From contig JAFAEA010000019.1 in NCBI GenBank assembly GCA_023424355.1, positions 1-15,431 on the forward strand: a DNA stretch of 15,431 bases, read 5' to 3'. The stretch is from Chloroflexota bacterium. Lineage in GTDB: Bacteria; Chloroflexota; Chloroflexia; Thermomicrobiales; UBA6265. A model generated the notes under the pieces. The model saw only the letters and a program-made list of their open reading frames with translations, made no database searches and had not been told where the DNA came from. Of this stretch, positions 7,165-13,816 are shown piece by piece. The first letter of the stretch is position 1. Every line of letters begins with the position of its first letter. Both the position numbers and the translations under genes were made by a program.

Positions 7165-7751
7165 TTACCATCATCGATTACGGTGCGGGCAATCTGCGTT
7201 CGATTCGTCGGGCTATTGAATCTCACGGCGCCACTGCCGAAATCTCTGGCGATCCGGACGTAATCGCCAAATCCGATCGGCTTGTGCTTCCAGGTGTTGG
7301 TAACGCCAAAGCCGCCATGGATCAGCTTCACGCATCTGGCATTGCTGATGCCGTAGCAGATTCGGTAGCAAAAGGCAGTCCCCTACTTGGTGTGTGCCTC
7401 GGAATGCAACTGCTGTTTGGTAATCAGGAAGAGGGTCCAACTGTCGGTCTGGGGCTGATTCCTGGTGAAGCGGTCAAGCTCGCTTCGGATCACAAAATCC
7501 CTCACATGGGCTGGAATACCGTTGAGTTTACGGATCATTCCGTGCTGAGCGATCTCGCGGCGGCACCTTTCTACTTCGTTCACAGCTATGTTGTGCGGCC
7601 AGAGAACCCGCTCGATGCGGCCGGCATGACCGAATATGGCGATGGATTCGTGAGCATGGTTGTTCATCAAAACATCTGGGGAACCCAGTTCCATCCCGAA
7701 AAGAGCCACAATGCCGGGCTAGATCTCATCGGACGTTGGTTGAACACCTGA
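7161..7751 (+). CDS. hisH: Imidazole glycerol phosphate synthase, glutaminase subunit
   Basis: HisH is the class I glutaminase that makes ammonia from glutamine and passes it through the HisF barrel. The 196 residues begin IIDYGAGNLRSI, have VLPGVGNAKAAM, the nucleophile in LLGVCLGMQLLF (Cys79), and GTQFHPEKS with His178 and Glu180, completing the triad. HSYVV and MGWN are further HisH signatures. Start ATG 7161 overlaps the hisB stop by 4 bases. It is 17 bases from hisA. Its partner HisF is encoded two genes downstream. Confidence 0.96.
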   Translation: MITIIDYGAGNLRSIRRAIESHGATAEISGDPDVIAKSDRLVLPGVGNAKAAMDQLHASGIADAVADSVAKGSPLLGVCLGMQLLFGNQEEGPTVGLGLIPGEAVKLASDHKIPHMGWNTVEFTDHSVLSDLAAAPFYFVHSYVVRPENPLDAAGMTEYGDGFVSMVVHQNIWGTQFHPEKSHNAGLDLIGRWLNT

Positions 7752-7768
7752 AATCCCGGAGAATAGAC

Positions 7769-8488
7769 ATGATTATCTATCCTGCTATCGATATCCGCGG
7801 AGGCAAGGCCGTGCGGCTTATCGAAGGCGATTATGACCGTGAAACGGTATTCGATGCCGATCCGCTCGATGCCGCGCTTCGATGGCAATCCGAGGGCGCG
7901 GAATGGATCCACATCGTGGATCTCGATGGTGCGCGCGATGGTGTTCGTGCCAACGCCGATGCCATCGCCCGCATCCGCAACGAAGTCACCGTGCCAATTC
8001 AGTTGGGCGGTGGACTTCGCTCTCTCAATGATCTGGCGGAAGTCGACGCGCTTGGTATCGACCGCATGGTGATCGGCTCAGCCGCCGTATCCAATCCGAA
8101 GCTGGTGGAAGATGCGTTGGTTCAATTCGGCAGCAAGATCGCTGTGGGGCTGGATGCCCGCAATGGCATGCTCGCAACACACGGTTGGACCGAGCAATCC
8201 ACTGTTTCCGTTCTGGAAGCTGGAGATCGCTTCGCGAAGTTGGGTGTGGAGAACATCATCTTCACCGATATCGGTCGCGATGGTCGACTGGAAGGGCCAA
8301 ACATAACCGCACTCATCGAGATGACCCAGAGCGTGGACGCCAACATTATTGCCTCCGGCGGCGTGAGCTCGTTGAACGATCTCAAGATGATCAAACGTTC
8401 GCGGGCTGCTGGTGTAATTGTCGGGGCGGCGTTGTATCACAAACGAATCACCCTCAAAGATGCAATCCAGATTGCTGCTGGAGGATAA
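7769..8488 (+). CDS. hisA: ProFAR isomerase (HisA)
   Basis: HisA isomerises the aminoaldose ProFAR to the ketose PRFAR by an Amadori rearrangement. The 239-residue (beta/alpha)8 barrel begins IIYPAIDIRGGKAVRL with the catalytic Asp8. It has IQLGGGLRS in the phosphate-binding loop, AVGLDARNG with the second catalytic Asp129, and FTDIGRDGRLEGPN and ASGGVSS in the C-terminal phosphate site. The two Asp positions match those known for the family. ATG 7769 follows GGAG about 7 bases upstream; earlier in-frame starts lie in hisH and would add no family sequence. Only two bases separate it from hisF. It is monofunctional by context; no trpF-like fusion is seen (PriA-type dual activity is not tested). 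Confidence 0.96.
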   Translation: MIIYPAIDIRGGKAVRLIEGDYDRETVFDADPLDAALRWQSEGAEWIHIVDLDGARDGVRANADAIARIRNEVTVPIQLGGGLRSLNDLAEVDALGIDRMVIGSAAVSNPKLVEDALVQFGSKIAVGLDARNGMLATHGWTEQSTVSVLEAGDRFAKLGVENIIFTDIGRDGRLEGPNITALIEMTQSVDANIIASGGVSSLNDLKMIKRSRAAGVIVGAALYHKRITLKDAIQIAAGG

Positions 8489-8490
8489 CC

Positions 8491-9273
8491 ATGAGCAATA
8501 ACCTGATGACACGCGTCATCCCCTGCCTCGATGTGAACGCTGGTCGCGTAGTGAAGGGCGTCAACTTCGTTGATCTGCGCGATGCCGGCGATCCGGTGGA
8601 AATGGCGCGCTTTTACAACACCGAGGGGGCAGACGAACTCGTTTTCCTCGATATCACTGCCAGTTCGGATAATCGAGACACCATCCTCGATGTTGTTCGC
8701 GAAACTGCCGATCAGGTGTTCATTCCGCTGACCGTCGGTGGTGGTGTGCGCAGCGTTGAAGATATGCGACGTCTCCTTGGTTCTGGTGCAGACAAAGTGG
8801 GCATTAATACCGCAGCAATCAATACGCCGAATCTAATCGATGACGGCGCTGCAAAATTTGGCTCGCAGTGCGTTGTGGTCGCCATCGATGCCCGACGTGT
8901 TGCGGATGAAAATCGCTGGGAAGTTTTCACGCACGGTGGTCGCAATCCGGCTGGCCTGGATGCGATCGCCTGGGCGAAGGAGTGCGAGGAACGCGGAGCG
9001 GGAGAGATATTGCTCACAAGCATGGACCGCGATGGAACACTGCAGGGATTCGATGTAGAGCTGCTGCAGGCCATGAACAACGAAGTGAACATCCCGGTCA
9101 TCGCCAGTGGCGGCGCCGGCAAGATCGAGGATTTCTCTGAAGCGATTCTGGATGGCAAGGCCGATGCCGTTCTGGCTGCGTCCCTCTTCCACTTCGGTAC
9201 GCTGCGAGTGAACGAGGTGAAGCAGCACCTGCGTGATTCCGGTATTCCCACACGTTTGGAGGCCGCCTCGTGA
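8491..9273 (+). CDS. hisF: Imidazole glycerol phosphate synthase, cyclase subunit
   Basis: HisF uses ammonia from HisH to turn PRFAR into imidazole glycerol phosphate and AICAR. The 260-residue (beta/alpha)8 barrel has RVIPCLDVNAGRVVKGVNF with the catalytic Asp14, TVGGGVRS, VVVAIDARRV with Asp133, and TSMDRDGTLQGFD and ASGGAGKIEDF. The two Asp match Asp11 and Asp130 of the well-known T. maritima enzyme with a 3-residue offset. The start ATG 8491 has GGAGGA about 6 bases upstream, lying within the end of hisA. An in-frame ATG at 8506 would also keep the family N-terminus. The stop overlaps the hisI start (GTGA), so it is coupled. Confidence 0.96.
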   Translation: MSNNLMTRVIPCLDVNAGRVVKGVNFVDLRDAGDPVEMARFYNTEGADELVFLDITASSDNRDTILDVVRETADQVFIPLTVGGGVRSVEDMRRLLGSGADKVGINTAAINTPNLIDDGAAKFGSQCVVVAIDARRVADENRWEVFTHGGRNPAGLDAIAWAKECEERGAGEILLTSMDRDGTLQGFDVELLQAMNNEVNIPVIASGGAGKIEDFSEAILDGKADAVLAASLFHFGTLRVNEVKQHLRDSGIPTRLEAAS

Positions 9274-10163
9274 GTTTGCCAAATCTCAATTGGCCGGCTG
9301 ACGGATTGATTCCGGTGGTGATTCAGGACGACGAATCCGACGATGTACTCATGGTCGGATTCATGAATCAGGAATCACTGGTGGCCACGCAATCGACAAA
9401 TCAGGTGCATTTCTGGAGCCGGTCACGAAACGAGCTTTGGCACAAGGGCGGCAGCAGTGGCCACGTGCAGAATGTGCGCTCGATATCGGTCAATTGCGAT
9501 CTGAACTCGCTTCTGATTCGCGTGGAGCAGATCGGCGCCGTTTGCCATGATGGTTACGCCAGTTGCTTTTACCGCGACGTAATGGACGATGGATCGCTGG
9601 AATTGAATCAGGATCGATTGTTCGATCCACGAGACGTGTACGGCGATGGTCTCGGCCTTGAGGGGCTCTCCCGCACGTGGTGGGGTGCCTACGAATGGCT
9701 GCGTGATCACGATCTGGAAACCGAATCGGGAACCAGCCGTCTCTTGCGCAACGCAGACACATCTGTCATCCATCGCATTCAGGATGAGCTTACCGAGCTT
9801 GCCGGAGTGCTGGATGGTACCCATCTGCATACCAACCAACGAGACGACTTTCTGCTGGAATCCAGCCAGTGCCTCTACTGGATCGCCGTGAGCGCGATTG
9901 GCATGGATCTACGGTTTGAAGAGATCCGGCCCGATCGCCAATTGGATGTGCAGGATGCCTCCGTAAATGCCGAAGTGGCTTCGCGAGTGCTGCGTGCCGA
10001 GGCAAAAGTGTTGGATAGCATGTCCACCGGTGTCGCCACGCACCTGATTCGAATCATTGCGGAGTGTGCACGCACGTTGGGGATCGATCCACGAGAACTT
10101 CTGGAACGAGATCTGGCAGAACTACGATCCAGGCCCTATCTGGCGGCGTTCTTCGCCGAGTAA
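9270..10163 (+). CDS. hisI: HisI-like phosphoribosyl-AMP cyclohydrolase fused to a divergent HisE/MazG-like tail
   Basis: Residues 1-115 are the PR-AMP cyclohydrolase fold (HFWSRSRNELWHKGGSSGHVQNV, then IGAVCHDGYASCFYR). The three zinc-type Cys are kept with family spacing (Cys76, Cys92, Cys99). The metal motif, DCDxD in the family, reads NCDLN (75-79), and the KGETSG motif reads KGGSSG (59-64), so two Asp and a Glu are missing. Residues about 155-297 are helical. RIQDELTELAGVL (170-180) and DDFLLESSQCLYWIAVSA (192-209) resemble the EExxE and ExxD helices of HisE/MazG pyrophosphatases, but the ExxD is ESSQ. A second helical stretch ends ECARTLGIDPRELLERD. HisIE proteins are usually near 200-220 residues; this has 297. 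Start GTG 9270 overlaps the hisF stop by 4 bases and has GGAGG 7 bases upstream. Cyclohydrolase is likely by position, but activity is uncertain. Confidence 0.85.
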   Translation: MSLPNLNWPADGLIPVVIQDDESDDVLMVGFMNQESLVATQSTNQVHFWSRSRNELWHKGGSSGHVQNVRSISVNCDLNSLLIRVEQIGAVCHDGYASCFYRDVMDDGSLELNQDRLFDPRDVYGDGLGLEGLSRTWWGAYEWLRDHDLETESGTSRLLRNADTSVIHRIQDELTELAGVLDGTHLHTNQRDDFLLESSQCLYWIAVSAIGMDLRFEEIRPDRQLDVQDASVNAEVASRVLRAEAKVLDSMSTGVATHLIRIIAECARTLGIDPRELLERDLAELRSRPYLAAFFAE

Positions 10164-10753
10164 CTCAATCGCAGCCACTCGGCAACACCGGTGGCTGCGA
10201 TTGAAACCAGGAACACCGCACCAGTAACAATCGCAGTCCTCAGCAGTCGGGGTTCGTTGTTCATTGTTGGTTCACTGACGGGATCGAGCGTGTTCACGGT
10301 TGCCGGGCCCTTGGCGTACGTGGGCGGAATCAGATAGGAATTGGTGACTTCTTCGATATTCGCATCGATGGTGTTTGCCACCAAACCAACCAGTTCGGGA
10401 TCGTCACCAGAGACGGTGATTTCCACGAATCGGGCTCTGCGCTTGCTCTCAAACATCTCGCCAAATTCCTGACGGGTGAGTGAAGCCTGGGTTTCCTCTG
10501 GCAACTTGAGATACATCAGATCCCCAAGGACACCGGTTCGGAGGAGCAGATCCATATCGTCCAGCAATATGAAATCAAAATATGCCGGGCTATTGGCAAC
10601 GGCAGGATCATCCAGCACGACATTCAACGTGAAGCTGGATTCATATTTTGGCTCCGGGGCGGTGAACCAGGTTATGGCGCCGGCGATGAGTGGAAACACT
10701 ACCGCAATCCACCACCATCGGCGAAGTCCCTTTATCCAATCCCAGATATCCAC
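10136..10753 (-). CDS. Short Wzz-like chain-length/tyrosine-kinase modulator protein
   Basis: This 205-residue protein has helix 1 at about 13-32 (WWWIAVVFPLIAGAITWF), an external domain, and helix 2 at about 171-192 preceded by a proline-containing EPTMNNEPRLLR segment. That is the two-helix layout of Wzz/Wzc-type polysaccharide co-polymerases, which set chain length in the inner membrane. It lacks the long coiled periplasmic domain and any Walker-bearing BY-kinase domain, so it is at the short end of the family. Start GTG 10753 shares its first base with the stop of the upstream sugar transferase (TAGTG), with GGAG 7 bases upstream, implying coupling. The 3' end overlaps the convergent hisI by 28 bases, and it also carries the hairpin at 10165-10204 within its coding sequence. 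Confidence 0.82.
   Translation of the reverse strand: MDIWDWIKGLRRWWWIAVVFPLIAGAITWFTAPEPKYESSFTLNVVLDDPAVANSPAYFDFILLDDMDLLLRTGVLGDLMYLKLPEETQASLTRQEFGEMFESKRRARFVEITVSGDDPELVGLVANTIDANIEEVTNSYLIPPTYAKGPATVNTLDPVSEPTMNNEPRLLRTAIVTGAVFLVSIAATGVAEWLRLSYSAKNAAR
10165..10204 (+). terminator. Perfect 14-bp hairpin just after hisI (likely end of his operon)
   Basis: TCAATCGCAGCCAC (10165-10178) and GTGGCTGCGATTGA (10191-10204) pair perfectly. The loop can add CGG/CCG across a bulged T. The stem begins one base after the hisI stop TAA (10161-10163), the ideal place to end the his transcript, but no U-tract follows. It lies inside the convergent Wzz-like gene (codons for its second membrane helix), so a stop in the minus direction would truncate that mRNA. 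A U-less terminator or an RNA-stability stem is likely. Confidence 0.55.
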
Positions 10754-12300
10754 TAATAAGCTCCACGGGCAAACAATACCGCTGGTATGGTTCGCAGAAT
10801 GATCTTGATATCAAGCCAGGGCGACCAGTTCTCGGCGTAATAGAGATCGAGTCGCACCATTTGATCGAATGATAAATCGCTGCGGCCACTTACCTGCCAC
10901 AATCCGGTCATGCCGGGCCGCACCAGGAGTCGCTGCTGGTGCCACGTTTGGTATTCCATTACTTCTCGTGGCAACGGAGGTCGTGGACCGACAAAGGCCA
11001 TATCGCCACGGAACACATTCCAAATTTGCGGTAACTCATCGATGCTGAAGCGGCGGAGCCAGGAACCAGTTTTGGTGATGCGTGGGTCAACAGGGTTCTT
11101 AAACAGCCGGGTATCACCTCCGGATTCGTCGATTACGGCACTGCGAAGCTGATCGGCCTCGGTCACCATGGTGCGAAATTTCACGATCTCGAAAGCGCGA
11201 CCGTACTGACCGATGCGTGTTTGCGTGTAGAACACCGGGCCATCGCTATCTCGTCGAATGAGCAGGGCAATGATTCCGGCAGGAATCGACAGCAGGAGAA
11301 TCAACAGTCCAGTGAACACGATATCTGTCGTGCGTTTGAGCAAGGCGTTCCAGCCACGAATTGAGGCATCTCGCACACCGATGAGGGGTACACCGTTGAT
11401 TTCGGCGATATCCACGCGGTCCATGCTAATTTGCAGCAGTTCGGGCACCACGCGGAACTGGACTCCCATGGAGCGGCAGCTTTCCACCATGGCGTCGATA
11501 TCTTCATGGGAATTATCGGATTCGATAATGAAGACCTCGTGAATCTGCTGTTCTTCCACAAGGCTGGCGAGATCGCCGGTATTCCCCATTCGATCGGTCC
11601 AGCGAATACCGGCCTCGGTAGCGACGTTGATTCGAGGCAGATCAGATCGGTTGGTAACATATCCAACCAGGCGATACCCCCACTGGGGTTGCCCAAGAAG
11701 CGATTGCGCCAGGCGACGAGCATTCTCGGAATGGCCGACGATCAAAGCCCGGTCGACCCCCTCACCTTTCGCAAACATCCGCTCCCGCAAGAACAGCGTG
11801 ATAGCGCGATGCACGAGCATGAGCGTGGTACCGATGACAAGCACATAGATGTATACGGCGCGACTTGGCGAGAATTGAATGAAGAATGCGAAGAGGATCA
11901 CTATCGCAATGGAGATACCGAAGTTGGTAATGATGAGCGGTATGTAATCGCCCCAGGTTCGTTTGCGTCCCACGTGGTACACACCCTGAGCGAAGAACAC
12001 GATGGTTGCAAAGATGATGGCCGCGAGCGCATGCCGAGCCCACTGACTAAACTCCAGGGTGTCTCTGCCGACGGCGACCATAGCGCCAATGCGGTAAGTG
12101 TAACGAAGCTCGTAGGCCAACCAAAACGCGACAAAGATGCTGAGCATATCCAGCACAAACGATATCGCCTGAATTCGCACCCCTAACCGAAACGATGGCC
12201 GATTCAGCGGGTTCGTTCTGGCGATGCCGGGAAGCTCGAGTTCGGCATGATTGTATTCATTTGATAGTGCTGATTTCTCTGCCATTATCCCCTGCAACAT
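10753..12300 (-). CDS. Polyprenyl-phosphate sugar-1-phosphate transferase (WbaP/WcaJ-like)
   Basis: This 515-residue enzyme would start surface-polysaccharide assembly by moving a sugar phosphate from a nucleotide sugar to undecaprenyl phosphate. Four N-terminal helices lie at about 44-64, 90-108, 121-143 and 147-169. A Rossmann-like CoA-binding-type domain (RALIVGHSENARRLAQSLLG, about 184-203) follows. The fifth helix (about 326-348) precedes the catalytic domain: FYTQTRIGQYGRAFEIVKFRTM, DELPQIWNVFRGDMAFVGPRPPLP (421-444) and RPGMTGLWQVSGRSDLSFD (461-479). These are the signature motifs of the bacterial sugar transferase family; the sugar cannot be read. ATG 12300 is the likely start (ATG 12285 is the alternative); neither has a strong SD. 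It is coupled to the Wzz-like gene by a one-base overlap. The remaining polysaccharide genes are not in this window. Confidence 0.92.
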   Translation of the reverse strand: MLQGIMAEKSALSNEYNHAELELPGIARTNPLNRPSFRLGVRIQAISFVLDMLSIFVAFWLAYELRYTYRIGAMVAVGRDTLEFSQWARHALAAIIFATIVFFAQGVYHVGRKRTWGDYIPLIITNFGISIAIVILFAFFIQFSPSRAVYIYVLVIGTTLMLVHRAITLFLRERMFAKGEGVDRALIVGHSENARRLAQSLLGQPQWGYRLVGYVTNRSDLPRINVATEAGIRWTDRMGNTGDLASLVEEQQIHEVFIIESDNSHEDIDAMVESCRSMGVQFRVVPELLQISMDRVDIAEINGVPLIGVRDASIRGWNALLKRTTDIVFTGLLILLLSIPAGIIALLIRRDSDGPVFYTQTRIGQYGRAFEIVKFRTMVTEADQLRSAVIDESGGDTRLFKNPVDPRITKTGSWLRRFSIDELPQIWNVFRGDMAFVGPRPPLPREVMEYQTWHQQRLLVRPGMTGLWQVSGRSDLSFDQMVRLDLYYAENWSPWLDIKIILRTIPAVLFARGAY

Positions 12301-12329
12301 GGATTCGGAGCGCCAAATCCCTCTGCAAG

Positions 12330-12335
12330 ATTATA
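12330..12335 (-). promoter_or_regulatory. -10 element of sugar transferase promoter
   Basis: A perfect TATAAT reads on the minus strand 30 bases upstream of the sugar transferase ATG (12300). The -35 position at a 17-bp spacing (12358-12353) reads CCGGGT, unlike TTGACA, and falls in a palindrome shared with the divergent promoter. Confidence 0.5.
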
Positions 12336-12351
12336 CCCCGCATGGCAGATG

Positions 12352-12361
12352 TACCCGGGTA
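12352..12361. promoter_or_regulatory. Palindrome TACCCGGGTA between divergent promoters
   Basis: A perfect 10-bp palindrome lies centrally between the two divergent -10 elements (minus 12330-12335, plus 12375-12380). It occupies the -35 region of both at a 17-bp spacing. Since neither has a normal -35, a shared regulator site is an appealing reading. There is only one copy here, so chance is not excluded. Confidence 0.4.
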
Positions 12362-12374
12362 TCGTTTCGGACCG

Positions 12375-12380
12375 TATACT
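12375..12380 (+). promoter_or_regulatory. -10 element of permease/aminotransferase promoter
   Basis: TATACT reads on the plus strand, 37 bases upstream of the TTG start at 12418 and with a -35 position (12352-12357, TACCCG) lying in the palindrome. A start near 12387 would give a 31-base leader containing GGAGGGG. That supports the TTG start over ATG 12382, which would be upstream of the transcription start. Confidence 0.45.
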
Positions 12381-12417
12381 AATGGCCAACTGTGTACGTT
12401 CCACCACGGAGGGGCGA

Positions 12418-13812
12418 TTGTATCAGGCAGAACGACAAGACGATCTACTACGGGCGCCTACCGCTGAGGAAATCGCGAGGCTCCACTCCTGGACTCAGGT
12501 GTTCCTCCAACGTTTGGTGGATGCCATTCTGCAGCCATTTACCTTTCTGGCCGCCGTTGTGTGGCTGTTTGGCGGCACCTATGCCGATGTAGCGGTGATC
12601 GCCGCGGCGGCAGCGATGTCCTACGCGCTCGGTTCAGTGGTGATGCCATTCGCGCTGGCGAAGGTGGATGATATCCGCCTGGTCCTGCTCGGTGCGAGTC
12701 TTGTACGCGCATTGGCTTCCGCCATCATCGCTATTGTCGGTTGGCGCTCGAGCAAGCTCGAGGGCGACGAAGTTGTTTTGTGGCTGGTTATTGGCCTTCT
12801 GTTCTATCAGGTCAGTTCGGCAGCAAACGTCAGCCGTAATCCACGATCCTTCATTGCCAATCAGGATCAGCCCACATCTGCCCGCAGCCGTCAGGTATTC
12901 GGCGCATTGGCCGGTGCGCTCGGTGGAATCGTGGCATGGCGGACGCTGGGTAACCAATCGTTCTCATTTGAGGATGCCGCCGGCATTCTGCTATTTCTCG
13001 GCGGTGCCGCCAGCCTTGGGAGTGTATGGTTTCAAATCACAGCCCCGGTGCGGTATCAGGATCTTCATCAAAAGCTACCCATCCCTGCATGGCGCGATAT
13101 CGAGACGGTGCTTCAAACAGGGGAGATCCGCCGCTACATTCTCGTGCGATCGATGTTTGGACTTGCGACTCTGGCGGACCCGTTCCTCATCATCTATGGC
13201 ATCAGCCAACTCCGCCTGAACCTCTGGTACATCGGAGCAGCGATGGTCGCAGTCGTACTTGCACAGGTCGTCGGCGGAGCGCTGTGGACCTTCTTTGGCG
13301 ATATGCCCGGATCGCGCAAGGCGATTCAGTTGGCGGCAGTTCTCCGCTTTGGCGCGCTTACTTTGGCATTGGCGGTACCGTTTGTCGGCACATCGAGCTG
13401 GTATCGATCGACATTCGACACTCAGGCGCCAGCATCCTGGATGTTCGTGGCCGTGTTCTTCCTCATCGGATTGTCACAAAACACCTTCTCGCGCAACGAG
13501 CAGCATTACGCCATGAACCGATTGCGCGATGGTCGCCTCTTCCCGGCAATGGATATGGTGTTGAACATCGCTCTCATTCTTACCGCGCTCACACCGATTC
13601 TTGGTGTTTTCCTGATCGAAAGCACCAGCCTGCGTATGACCATCGCAATTGCCGCGGGCATCGCATTCGTTGCTTTCATTAGCACCGCATTCCTGATCGC
13701 GAGAAAGCGACTCCGTCGCAAGCACCTCACACCGGGTCTACGGGGACCTGTCAAGCCAGTGGGAGACCGGGCGGAACGTCGCGGTCGCGTGAAGATTAAG
13801 AGGATCAAGTAG
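12418..13812 (+). CDS. MFS-like multispanning membrane permease
   Basis: This protein of 464 residues has about 11-12 hydrophobic helices (about 33-52, 55-78, 86-109, 118-136, then more to about 438). It has a charged loop near the middle (VRYQDLHQKLPIPAWRDIETVLQ) and a basic tail (KRLRRKHLTPGLRG and KIKRIK). This topology and the two-half organisation fit a major facilitator permease, but no substrate-specific motif is seen and I am not sure of the subfamily. I chose TTG 12418 because GGAGGGG ends 3 bases upstream (5 from GGAGG) and because the likely promoter lies at 12375-12380. ATG 12382 and ATG 12349 are in frame and cannot be excluded. The aminotransferase starts 4 bases after its stop, so the two are one operon. 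Confidence 0.82.
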   Translation: MYQAERQDDLLRAPTAEEIARLHSWTQVFLQRLVDAILQPFTFLAAVVWLFGGTYADVAVIAAAAAMSYALGSVVMPFALAKVDDIRLVLLGASLVRALASAIIAIVGWRSSKLEGDEVVLWLVIGLLFYQVSSAANVSRNPRSFIANQDQPTSARSRQVFGALAGALGGIVAWRTLGNQSFSFEDAAGILLFLGGAASLGSVWFQITAPVRYQDLHQKLPIPAWRDIETVLQTGEIRRYILVRSMFGLATLADPFLIIYGISQLRLNLWYIGAAMVAVVLAQVVGGALWTFFGDMPGSRKAIQLAAVLRFGALTLALAVPFVGTSSWYRSTFDTQAPASWMFVAVFFLIGLSQNTFSRNEQHYAMNRLRDGRLFPAMDMVLNIALILTALTPILGVFLIESTSLRMTIAIAAGIAFVAFISTAFLIARKRLRRKHLTPGLRGPVKPVGDRAERRGRVKIKRIK

Positions 13813-13816
13813 CGCC

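Noticed and set aside
11431..12186. Plus-strand open frame of 251 codons
   Set aside because: It is antisense to the sugar transferase and shows low-complexity His/Asp-rich shadow composition.
12747..12762. CTCGAG-CAAG-CTCGAG inverted repeat
   Set aside because: It lies in the middle of the permease coding sequence with a short 6-bp arm; likely chance in GC-rich coding DNA.
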